Below, in pieces: positions 47,327 to 57,008 of a DNA stretch of 64,000 nt. A program made the position numbers and the translations under genes. The stretch's first letter is position 1; the number at the start of each line of letters is the position of its first letter. Source of the stretch: Nymphaea colorata (Eukaryota; Streptophyta; Magnoliopsida; Nymphaeales; Nymphaeaceae); assembly GCF_008831285.2 (NCBI RefSeq), contig NC_045146.1, positions 10,920,972 to 10,984,971 on the forward strand. The letters are read 5' to 3'. Below the pieces are notes generated by a model that saw nothing but the letters and a program-made list of their open reading frames with translations, searched no databases and had not been told where the DNA came from.

Positions 47327-48520
47327 TCAAAAAGCTGTCTTGTGGACGTCATTAGCACTCATTCGTATCTGATGATACCCTGCTCGCAAATCTAACTTAG
47401 AGAAGACGGTGGCACCGGCCAATTCATCTAAAAACTCGTCGATCACTGGAATCGGATGCCTGTCTTTCACTGTAGCCTCATTCAAAGCTCTATAATCAAT
47501 ACAGAACCTCCAAGTTTCGTCATTTTTCTTCACTAGGAGCACGGGCGAGGAATAGGGGCTGCTACTGGGCCTGATAATGCCCCCTTCTAACATTTCTTTC
47601 ACTAGCCTCTCGATCTCTGACTTCTGCACATACCCGTAGCGGTAAGGTCTGACATTGATAGGCTCAGTACCATGGGTCAAATTAATTTGATGATCATAGG
47701 ATCGAGGGGGAGGGAGCCCCTTTGGCTCAACAAAAACGTCCTCAAATTGTCTCAGGAGATGCTGAATTTCTAGCGGCACTTGTTCATCGTCATTTTCGGC
47801 CGCAGGAGGTACATCTGTAGCCACTGAGATAACCCAACAAGCGAGGTGTTGGGCAGCAATAATCTTAAGTGCTACTTTGGGTGAAACATTAGGTTTAATG
47901 CCCCGAAGTGTAACATTCATACCTCCCTCTCCCTTCTGGAATCTCATTCGCATCCTGGCGAAGTTCCACACAATATCCCCAAGGGTTTCCAGCCACTGAA
48001 TCCCTAGAACAACATCGGCTCCCTCAATGGGTAAGACCAATAAGTCTACGATAAAAAGATCTCCTTGCATCATCAAATTCACTGCCCTGCAAACATGCTG
48101 GCAAGTGAGACGGGCACCATTTCCAACAACAACGGTGAGGGATCTGTGCGGTGACAAAGTACAACCCACTTTCTGAGCAACCTCCGTCCTTATATAGTCA
48201 TGGGAGGCCCCTGAATCCAGAAGGACAATCACTCCTTTAGACTGAATGGCTCCAACCATACGCATAGATCGGGGGCGGCTAGGGTTGGTAACGGTGTGGC
48301 ACTCACCACTAGGTGACCCTGGCTGCTCTTGGGCAGCTTCCTCCTCAACTTCTCCACTGGGGGTCTCCGTGGTACTTCCCTCACCGGCCTCCTCAAGTAC
48401 CACAACCAGCTGGAAAGTTCTACAAATGTGTCTGGGCTCCCATTTCTCTTTACATTTAATGCATAAACCTCTTCTGATAAGATCATCCCTTTCGGCCTTA
48501 GAAATATATCTGATGGGCAC
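47327..48520 (-). CDS. gypsy zinc knuckle, protease and RT N-terminal part
   Basis: 397 residues. A reduced knuckle-like CIKCKEKWEPRHIC at 19-32, protease active site VLLDSGASHDYI at about 100-112 and VVLGIQWLETLG at about 170-182, then RT starting near 265 with HGTEPINVRPYRYG, SSSPYSSPVLLVKKND, RFCIDYRALNEATVKD, the first catalytic Asp in FSKLDLRAGYHQIRM. It is in a different frame from Gag above it (overlap 48229-48520), so one small indel lies near 48530. It ends at the single TGA. Confidence 0.9.
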   Translation of the reverse strand: MPIRYISKAERDDLIRRGLCIKCKEKWEPRHICRTFQLVVVLEEAGEGSTTETPSGEVEEEAAQEQPGSPSGECHTVTNPSRPRSMRMVGAIQSKGVIVLLDSGASHDYIRTEVAQKVGCTLSPHRSLTVVVGNGARLTCQHVCRAVNLMMQGDLFIVDLLVLPIEGADVVLGIQWLETLGDIVWNFARMRMRFQKGEGGMNVTLRGIKPNVSPKVALKIIAAQHLACWVISVATDVPPAAENDDEQVPLEIQHLLRQFEDVFVEPKGLPPPRSYDHQINLTHGTEPINVRPYRYGYVQKSEIERLVKEMLEGGIIRPSSSPYSSPVLLVKKNDETWRFCIDYRALNEATVKDRHPIPVIDEFLDELAGATVFSKLDLRAGYHQIRMSANDVHKTAF

Positions 48521-49128
48521 CTTATCCTGAAAGGCAGGTCTGCCCCATGCGTCTTACCTGCGGCAAGCTTGATAGCCCGAGGTGATGGTGGTTTCCCATA
48601 ATGCTTCTTTTCCCTCTGAACATCCTTGTAGGATTTCCTTATCTCTTGTTTTCTTCTCATTTTATCCTCTTTATGTCTAGCAACATGCATACACTCTTGG
48701 AGCTCTCGGGATGGTTGGCCTAAGACTGACAGCTGAATTTCGGGTTGAAGCCTGCCAATGAACGCCCCAACTAGGGCTTCATCGTCCCATCCAGTCACTA
48801 AACACGCGAGGCTCTCGAACTGGTCCTGATAGTCTATCACTGAACCTGTTTGCGTTAATGATTTGAGCTGAACATTGAAGTCTGCAAACCAAGAATCTTC
48901 AAATCTACGCATCATAGCAGCCCGAAAATCTGCCCATGTGATGTTGGGATTTTTGTGGGTAATATAACGATACCATTGGAGGGCAGGTCCTTCCAAAAGA
49001 AGCATGGCATAAGTAAGCTGATGCTCTGGGGGTACTCCCAAACACTGAAAATACCTCTCTACTTCGTAGAGCCAATCCCTAGTATTCTTGCCATTGAACA
49101 TAGGGCATTCTAACTTCCAAGTGGGCAT
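48229..49128 (-). CDS. gypsy Gag, capsid domain
   Basis: 299 residues, of which about the first 200 are genuine Gag: WLYEVERYFQCLGVPPEHQL, LLEGPALQWYRYI, WADFRAAMMRRFED and FIGRLQPEIQLSVLGQPS match the retrotransposon Gag family. After about residue 195 the sequence is read in the wrong frame because of an indel; the true continuation is the frame starting at 48520. Confidence 0.88.
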   Translation of the reverse strand: MPTWKLECPMFNGKNTRDWLYEVERYFQCLGVPPEHQLTYAMLLLEGPALQWYRYITHKNPNITWADFRAAMMRRFEDSWFADFNVQLKSLTQTGSVIDYQDQFESLACLVTGWDDEALVGAFIGRLQPEIQLSVLGQPSRELQECMHVARHKEDKMRRKQEIRKSYKDVQREKKHYGKPPSPRAIKLAAGKTHGADLPFRIRCPSDIFLRPKGMILSEEVYALNVKRNGSPDTFVELSSWLWYLRRPVREVPRRPPVEKLRRKLPKSSQGHLVVSATPLPTLAAPDLCVWLEPFSLKE

Positions 49129-49136
49129 CTTGTCAT

Positions 49137-49676
49137 CTAGTCCCCCTTGTCTCCTAGGATGGAACCCATCCCTATTTTGCGCCCTACGGCCACCTGGGTA
49201 GTGCCATTCACCTCGTCTTCATCGAATTCAGCGTTATCTCCTTGGAGAGTTGGAGCAATAGTAGCACTATGGCCCTCCCTAGTCGGCGGGGAGAGTAAGC
49301 CTTTCCCAACTGACGATCTAACCGAGTGTATGATAGTCTGCTGCATCTGGTTAAGCATCTGTTGCATAGTTGACTCGGACACTCCGCCATGGTGTGCATG
49401 GGAGGTGGTAGGAACATCATGGCTGGCTGAGGCCGGGGGCAAGGGTGGGGCACCTGAAGGAGCCTCAAGTACCCTCTTCTCGAGGTTGTCAAGGCGCTCC
49501 ACAATCCTGCGGTTATCTTCTCTCACCTGAATCATCATGTCCATGAGGGGCCTCAAAGCAACGAGCGTGACTTCCTCCCCAATTTCAACAATCATCCCCT
49601 CTTCGGTTACCTCCTGAGACTCGATATCCTTGGCAATCTGCTTATCTTTACGTGGTGCCATAATTGCCAAACCCAA
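49137..49676 (-). CDS. gypsy Gag N-terminal region
   Basis: 179 residues. The second Met (MAPRKDKQIAKD) is the more likely start. Features: a probable coiled coil at about 45-75 (VREDNRRIVERLDNLEKRVL), a Pro/Ala/Ser-rich linker and a Gln/Met stretch (STMQQMLNQMQQTI). The frame ends at TAG directly before the capsid frame; a run of five G's near 49140 suggests a one-base slip joins them. Confidence 0.75.
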   Translation of the reverse strand: MGLAIMAPRKDKQIAKDIESQEVTEEGMIVEIGEEVTLVALRPLMDMMIQVREDNRRIVERLDNLEKRVLEAPSGAPPLPPASASHDVPTTSHAHHGGVSESTMQQMLNQMQQTIIHSVRSSVGKGLLSPPTREGHSATIAPTLQGDNAEFDEDEVNGTTQVAVGRKIGMGSILGDKGD

Positions 49677-49721
49677 ACGGAGTAATCTCTTTGAAAGTAC
49701 ACCGAAAACTGATTCCCGAAG

Positions 49722-49737
49722 TGGGCTCTGATACCTA
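49722..49737 (-). other. gypsy primer binding site
   Basis: Minus-strand AGGTATCAGAGCCC matches the initiator-Met tRNA primer site apart from the first base; it follows the LTR end CA at 49740-49739 by one or two bases. Confidence 0.8.
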
Positions 49738-49738
49738 C

Positions 49739-52425
49739 TGATAGGACGCAGACCGTAGGCACTATAGCTGCCACTGAAAACCTGCCTGTTCCGCTGTCCT
49801 GACCTCCCAAGACCTCTTCAGGGATGCTTCCGGTGATAGATATAGTAAGATTACAGGCCAAATGTTATCCCACTGTGGACAAACCCAGTAAATGCCCAAG
49901 GGTAGGGGTACAAGGAGGGCTTTTCCCGCCTACTCTAGGTCTGAACCTACTACACATAAGGGTTCAAGTCCTTACAACCGTAACGTACAAATGAGCCCTC
50001 AACCTCACTCAATCAAACCATACATTCATGCCTAGGCGAGCAAACCATTCCCAACCCATAGGAAAGTCCACACCACGGCTGAAAGCAATTAAACCCACCC
50101 CGTTCTATAGGGGGAGAGTGAGGCAAACCTCGCTGGGGCTAGCCCAGTGCCACGACCAAGGGCAGAAGTCCAAGGCCCTCGGTATCCAGCAAACGTATGG
50201 CAAGTCAGGTGAGTACCAACCTCTTCCACGCTCCTTACCGCGCCTTGGGAACACCCTCAATCACAAGCAACAGGGCAATTACCAAGTATGCAATTGATAA
50301 GGATAAATGAGGCTAATGTAGAGGAGCTTCACCAGACGGCAATATGAACCCCGGGAGCGAACGTATGGGGTGAGACTAGCACCGATTGACGCCGGTGCGC
50401 GCGCGCTGCCAGGCAGCCTTTGCTCCCAGCTCCTCACGGCTGGTACAGTGCGGCTCTTCAAGCAACCCTCAAAACAGCAAACCGAGTAGTCAATGCTTAA
50501 TTAAACAAGCAGGTTTAGTCTCATGAAGTAGAGAAGCGTCACCGTGTGAGATTTTAAACTCCGGAGGCAGATGGAAGTGGGGTGTGGCAAGCGCCGTTTA
50601 ACGCCGGTGCAGGCGCGCTGCAAAGCAGCAAGAGCTCCAGCTTCCCACGGACGAGACTAGTGAGTTCTGGTTCACGGGCATGGGCAGGGGGTTCGCCACA
50701 TCAGAAATTCACCAAAAATCGTAGGAGTCTCCGTTTGAGCTGATTTTTGGACAGTAGCTCCGTCTATTAGTTACCCAAAGATGGACCAAATTTGAGTTGA
50801 AGAGGATCTACCGTTCGGGTTCTAGCCCTTGATGAATCGCGCGGACTGTGACAGGCGACAGGCTGCTGGAAGGGTTCTGCCGCTGAATAGGGCTGCCGAT
50901 CTTTGGAAATTCGCCAAAATTCGTCCAAGTGTCGGATTGGGCTGAGATTTGGTAGGGAGGTCGCCTGGATAGATACGAAAGGATGCCCAAAAGATGGGGG
51001 GCAACTGCCCACCCTAGAGCCAGGTCATTGAAGGAGTTAGGGTCTGGACTGTCACGCGAAATAGGGGATCACGGCACGGCAGACAGGGCAGAGCGTCTTC
51101 CTCCTCTCGGCTCCATCCAGCAACGGGTAAAACCATTTCAACAGCTAGGAATTGAAGGAAATCAACTAAGAAAAGATGGAGAGTTAGTCAGATCACCAGA
51201 TTGGGGATTTCCCCCAATTTTCCAGCGAAGATTGGGGATGCAGCCGCCGCTCTGGCGGAAATTACAGGAATCGCCGTCGGTAAGCTTCTGGATTCCGACG
51301 GGTGGCTCTTCTTCAGCTGCAGACTGACGAATCCTCTTCAGAAATGGACCACGGCGTCGCCCAGACGTGGAGAGACCGATGGCGCCATCCCTTGGACAAG
51401 TGGGGAACGCGTTTGCTGGCGAGACGGATGGAGGTGGTGCGATATGGGTGGCTGAGGCTTCTGGTGAGGCAGCAGGGCTTCAGCTGAGAAGGGAGGAGCA
51501 GTGGAACGGTTTGGACTTTACGGGCGAGCTTAGATGAAGGCGCCGGGGGTAGGGACGCTCGGGGGAGGCAGACGAGGCATGGGGAAGGAGCAGACGAAGC
51601 GCTAGGGGGCAGGGACGCGAGAGAGAAGCACGGGGGTGAAGCCCCTCGCCGTGGCGAGAGCAAACCCTCAAGCGGGAGGAGAGAGAAAGTCACGAGGAAG
51701 AGAGAGAGATCGGGAGTTTTGATTTCTAAAAAACATATCATGTACAGTAGAGCTCAAGCGTTATGTAGCTTGAGTGAACCGGGTTGGCTACCGAACCGGT
51801 TCCAAATCAATAAAGCTTACAATATTAAAGGTCTAAGTCTAAAATATATACAAGCATCAAAGAGAAACCGTTCTGCACGGTCAACCCACTTCACCAAAAC
51901 GTAAGGAGGGTGGTCTTCATCTCGCGTGCGGCCGAGTCCGGGTCGTCCTCCTTCAGCTATAGTCCAACGCTCAGTGCGTCGGCTAGCTCCTTGGTTCCGC
52001 TAGGCCCGGGTTCTTCTTCGACCCTGTCACATGAAAAGTTAGCCACAGATAAATCTAAACGCGGGTCGACCATCGGCTCTTTCCCTGCTCGGTGGGTGAG
52101 GACGGTGTTTGCTCTGCTCGAAGCCCCTATGACGTCGGCTGTCACGCGCCTATCGGCCCCACCTTCGGCCGTAAGCGGCCATCTTCGGCGCCCTTTGGCG
52201 CTGGTATGGCTGGTCCTGGATGGCACCCTACTGCCTCCTTCGCCCAAATCTGGCTCAACTGTAGCAGCTGACTCCGGAACGGCAACCTCATCCACTATTC
52301 TGGCTCGTCCCCGAGGCGGCAAAGAACAGTCCTCCCCACTTCCTCGACGCTTGGCCGGGGTGGCCCTCTGCCTCTCGGCATCTCCTGTGTCCTATCTCGA
52401 CGGGCTCCTAGGCAGGCCCGTATCA
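49739..52425 (-). repeat. gypsy 5' LTR
   Basis: Minus-strand start TGATACGGGCC at 52425 and end CCTATCA at 49739; about 2,687 bp. TATA-like word at 51840-51850. It carries the same Pol-tail frame as the other LTR, with at least one additional stop. Confidence 0.93.
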
Positions 52426-53274
52426 GTCACTTTCCCTGCCAGTATCCGCCATGTTTGTGTGAAAGCAGGGGAACAATTAAAGAGTCGTACCCTTCTCTTA
52501 AGCCGATCTCCTTCTCTCTGTCGCACAATTAAGAGGCACTTCTTCTCTCTTCCGCCGTTTTTGTGGCACTCAGCTCCAGACTCTAGCTCTATTCTTTCTT
52601 CTTCTGCTTATTCACCATATACGTTTGTTGATTTTCTTTTCTTTTCTTTTCTTTCCTACCAACATGGTTGTTCTGTGGACCGTGTGTGACCCCCGATCGC
52701 CTTTTTTCCATTTCTTTTAGGCATGTCAACTGCATGACACTTCAGTTTTTATGTCTTGTCTTGTCAATGGATAACTTCATTGAAATTTTTCACGGGTTGT
52801 GTCTCCGACTATTCTAAAACATTTGCTAAACTTGTTAAATTTTATGTCCTTGCGAAATCTATGAAATTTATGAAATTGTTAACGTCAATTTGATAGTACA
52901 ATATATATAGATATACAACAACTCAACATCAACCAAACGATATCTATATGCAATGGTGCTTTGGACATCACATTAATAATTTATGTCTTTAAATGCAATT
53001 TAACTCACTTTTTGTGCACATATGCTCAACATAAGGTCTGAGACTTCTTAACTTCATAGCCACTTCAAACATCAGGGATCAATGGTCTCAGACCTCATGA
53101 TTTCATTGATTGGCTGTCTCATATAGGCGTCTTGAGTAAGATATCTCGAACACAAATTTACATTATGCATGAATTGTAAATGTAGAGCTTAGGTGTTGAC
53201 AATATTTTGAGATCCGGCCGTTCTATTTTTCCTAAAACCTGGCTGTGAACTGCTCACTGAAAATAAGGTGGTGG

Positions 53275-53322
<48 letters not shown>

Positions 53323-53928
53323 GATAATGATCATATCTAATATTCATGAGAAATTGGAGAAATATCCAAAGAAACATTTCAAAGGCCAAAGTAAGCATTC
53401 TGTACTGACGATAGTTTATAATTTATAAATAGTTATCAATTCGTGCTTAGCTCAAGGGACCCATTGTTAAGTCTAACAACTAATAATTGCTTGGAAACAC
53501 TTTAACCTTGAAGACAATATTTTAATAATTTTTTCTTAACTTTTTCCCATGAACTACTAATCAAAAGACAATGAACAAATTGTTCTTAAGTTTTTTCCCA
53601 TGAACTACTGAACAAATGACTATTAAGCCAAAAGAAGTCGGTGTCAATAAAGAGAAATTAAAAAATTAAAGCAAGTTTTATCTATAATTGCAGTTTCTTT
53701 GTTTGTTTCTTACAAATGAAAAAAGTTAAGCATAGTGATAATGCATTAGATTTTAACACATGCATTTTGTATGCATTCATCTACGGTTTTAAACCTTAAA
53801 TGAAGACAAATGAAAGCTGAGCTAAATTGAAAAATTAAAGGCATCTCAATGTTCTGGAGCAAGTTTCAGCAGTGAACCAGATCCAAACCTCCTCGATCCA
53901 GCTGAGTTTATTTGGATTTTGAACCTAG
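52426..53928. other. no gene recognised; contains (GA)n at 53276-53318
   Basis: AT-rich upstream DNA of the gypsy element, with CTTTT repeats near 52628-52655 and an uninterrupted GA microsatellite. By position it may be the original upstream flank of RuvBL1 separated by the gypsy insertion, but nothing in it proves that. Confidence 0.4.
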
Positions 53929-55602
53929 TTAGATCTACAGCTGCACACGAGCCAAGTCAAGCCCAAGCTATGCCAGATGGAGCTCTACTTGGCTCAAAAA
54001 ACTTGAGCTCAAGCTCAGCTCGGACTCGAGTCAAGCTCCTTATTGCAAGATCGAGGTCGACTCGTCTACACAAAATCAAGCTCGAACCTCGACTCGTTTA
54101 ACCCAATGTTGTGAGAAGCGTACGCTTCTCACAAAAAAATTGCGAGTCAAGGCCTTTTAAGTGAAAAACGCCTTGACTCGGTTTACATGAGGCGCACGTG
54201 TCCTGAAGCGTGCGCCTCATGTGTGTGAAGCGTACGCCTCACACATGGGCACACTTGTACTTGACTCGTGCGCCTCAAGGACAACACTTGGCTAGCTGCT
54301 TTTAATGTAAAAAATTAAAATTTAACCAAACAATTAGTCACACGTAAGTTACAAAAGTTAGTCTCTTTAATGGCTTTTAATGTAACCCTAATTAAACTCT
54401 CTTACCCTAACTGCCCTTTTCTTAATATCAATCCCAAATCACCCGTCCCCACACTTTTCTCCTTCGCTCTTTCTTCTTCACGGCTGAGAAGGTGAAACTG
54501 AAAGGGCACGTCTGCTTCAAGGCACTCTCCAACTACAGGCCTGGCTGCAAGGCACTCTCCAACTTGCATGTAAGTTTAAACTTTAAATGTCTTGCTTTTT
54601 TCTGTTAGCATATAATACAGCAGTTCATTTCTTCCATATGCCTATAGTTTGTATATTATATGTAGCTGAAAACACTTTTGATTTAAAAAACGAGGCGAGG
54701 CGTTGGCCATTGAACTTGTATGGTATACATTGAACTTTTGATTTAAAAAACGAGGCTGAACTTTTCTCCTTCCATTTTTACTTGTTGTAAGGAAAGGCGT
54801 TGGGCATGTCTATACATTGAACGTTGTTTGATTTTTTTTTAATGTTTTTCCCTTTGAGCTGATTGGTGGAATACATTTGGCGACGATACAAAAGAATTGA
54901 AGAATTTTGCTATGAGAATTCTCAATCTTACATGCAGTGCATCAGGATGTGAGCATAACTAGAGTTCATTCTCTTTGGTAAATAAATAAAACTTTCAAAT
55001 CATTTATTGTGCTATCATTCAAATGTTTTTAATGTTTATACATTTACATATGTTATTGTTCAGCAATACTTGTTATTTACTTATGCTCTTAGTTGATATT
55101 ATCATCTGAATCTTAGTTGTTATGACATTATATTTATTTGGATTTACAAATTATTGTGGTTTGCATATGTTGTGTATTGTTCTTTATTGATATGCTTAGT
55201 ATTGTAGTCACTTTTTTTCAGTTTTGTTATTATTTTTATAAATATTATATAATTCACAAATTTGTCTGTGAAGCTTACGCTTCAATTAACGCCTCGCCTC
55301 GTCTCATGAGAGGCTCAACGCCTTGCCTCGTTTTACCGCCTTTTACAACATTGGTTTAACCCATTTTACTTGTTTAGGCATTAACTCGTTTAACATTAAC
55401 TCGTGTAACCATTAACTCGTTTAACTTGTGTAAGCATTTAACTCATGTAACTTATGAAATTTGTTTTTACCTTAAAAGTTAAAACCCGTGAACTGGTTTT
55501 GGCAATATTATATAGAGTACCGATTTGGAAGTTAAGTCGAGTATAAACAAGTTGAGTTCCTGAAACTCGAACTCGACTTGTTGTGCAGCCCTAGCTAGAT
55601 CT
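53929..55602. mobile_element. outer hAT-like element, interrupted
   Basis: Left end CAGCTGCACACGAGCCAAG (element from 53937) and right end TTGTGCAGCCCTAG (to 55594) are imperfect inverted termini. Flanks TTAGATCT (53929-53936) and CTAGATCT (55595-55602) match at seven of eight bases, the expected 8-bp duplication. Both sides have internal GAGCTCGA/ACTCGTTTAAC-type words, a form common in plant hAT MITEs. No transposase seen. It is split by the element at 54104. Confidence 0.7.
54096..55361. mobile_element. inner hAT element with perfect 8-bp target duplication
   Basis: Element 54104-55353 (1,250 bp) starts CAATGTTGTGAGAAGCG and ends TTTTACAACATTG, so the first nine bases form a perfect inverted pair. 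GTTTAACC flanks both sides (54096-54103, 55354-55361). GAGGCG, GCGTACGCTTC and CGCCTCGCCTC words cluster at the ends. No coding region is recognised. Its terminus CAATGTTGT is the same as at 25297, so both belong to one family or sister families. Confidence 0.92.
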
Positions 55603-56551
55603 TTTTAATTTGGAAATGACATGAAATACGAGGAAGCTAGGGTATGTAGATCTATAGGAAGCAATTTTTTGAGGTATTATGCAATTTCTATGAGAAATAT
55701 GAGTGTTTTAGAGAATTTTCCTCTCGTCATAGAAGCCATGAGAGAACCTCATCTTTGGGACAATCGTGGAACTTCCTCTTGCTTTGTTTTTCTTCTTTTG
55801 CGACTTTTGTCGTCCCGAACTTGCTGTCAGGTTTCATGTACACTATCGACTTGCTGCCGGGTGTTGTTCATTCCTTTCTCTTTTCCATTGATTTCTTTAT
55901 GTTTTTGGTGGTATTCTTTTTCTCTAGACCTCACTTTTCTTTGCTGAGTTTACAGGAAAACCAGCAAGACTCGCTGCTTGCTGTGGGAAACCTCGTTCAT
56001 GATTCCAGCCCATCCTCTTCCATTGCCCACTTTCCTGTCCTGTGCCGGACTTTTGGAGAAGCCAATGAAAGTGTAGGAGCTTTGGAGGGAAGCGCACGTC
56101 TTCCTTGGATCAAAAAGTCGATCGATTCTTTTTCTTTTTGATGAGTCTCGATCCGAGTCAGTATGTTTCCAGCATTACTTTCTTGTTAAGTTCTTTATTT
56201 CCAATGTTTAATCTCCGGTTTCAGCAAAGAAAAAGGGCCTATGGAGAGCTCATGCTGCGCCGCAGTTGTCTTAGGACGGTTTTCCCTCTATTCCTACGTG
56301 CATGCATGTTATTGAATAAAAACAAAAGAAGGAACACAAAGAACACATTCTAATGAAAAAAGAGGAACAGGACGTGGAGAGTGATTGGCACCTAATTATG
56401 CATAGTAGACACTACTCAAAAAATGTGATGTTCACCCTTATATACTTAGTATATGAGAGATATGATCAAAGCATCTATTCCCCTTACAATTTTCAAGATA
56501 GCCCATAAATATACATTTAACTGCTTGAGCTAACAATTTGTCTATAGGTTC
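55603..56551. other. no gene recognised
   Basis: A plus-strand open frame at 55621-55947 and an overlapping one at 55755-56141 are hydrophobic and low in complexity, without any motif. I see no splice-site pattern that would support a gene. Confidence 0.4.
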
Positions 56552-56998
56552 TGTTATCACCCCAAATTTTTTTTTTAAAAAAAACTATTTTATTATTTGG
56601 ATTTAAAACCCAACCTTAGACGAGAGATCCAAATCTAAAATCTAATCTTAGACGCGAGATCCAAATCTAAAATCCAATTATCAGATCTAAATTAGATCCA
56701 AAATCCAAGTTTAAATCCAAATCAAGGATTCCAAACTCAATCCGGATGCGCCAAGATGCATTTTTTGAGCCTAAATCGCTCGCTAGAATGCGTTGACGAC
56801 CAATTGAACTTAATCCGGATCGCTCGCTAGAATGCATTGACGACCAATTGAACTCAATCCGGATTTAAAACAAACCCAGAGTCACACAAAATGGAGTCGG
56901 CCCACCCATTTATAACAACAAGCATTTTTTATACAGATTTTAAGTAAAAAAAATAGTTTTATACTAATCAAATTTTGAATTTTGATTCCAAAACTCTC

Positions 56999-57006
56999 TA
57001 TAAATA
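56999..57006 (+). promoter_or_regulatory. TATA box of LTR-like unit A
   Basis: TATAAATA in the context CTCTATAAATACC, the same as unit B. The hAT insertion starts at 57017, within the usual distance to the transcription start. Confidence 0.6.
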
Positions 57007-57008
57007 CC

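Larger units (their letters stand above)
42305..52425 (-). mobile_element. nearly intact Ty3/gypsy retrotransposon with 2.6-kb LTRs
   Basis: About 10.1 kb, minus orientation. Long LTRs (42305-44938 and 49739-52425) flank gag, protease, RT, RNase H and integrase with a chromodomain-like tail, in gypsy order. Primer site and purine tract are in place. Two or three frame changes and three nonsense codons inactivate it. LTR copies differ only by scattered changes and small indels, so it is young relative to the gypsy element at 1-10 kb. No target duplication could be seen; the lower LTR end is slightly eroded. It is a chromovirus by its integrase tail; the precise clade is not settled. Confidence 0.92.

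Noticed and set aside
51910-52689. 259-residue plus-strand frame at the gypsy 5' LTR
   Set aside because: It is antisense to the Pol-tail frame and runs past the LTR end into unrelated DNA; its twin at 44423 breaks off differently.
54016-54110. Palindromic GCGTACGC and CTCGAG words as a regulatory site
   Set aside because: They belong to the subterminal repeats of the nested hAT elements.
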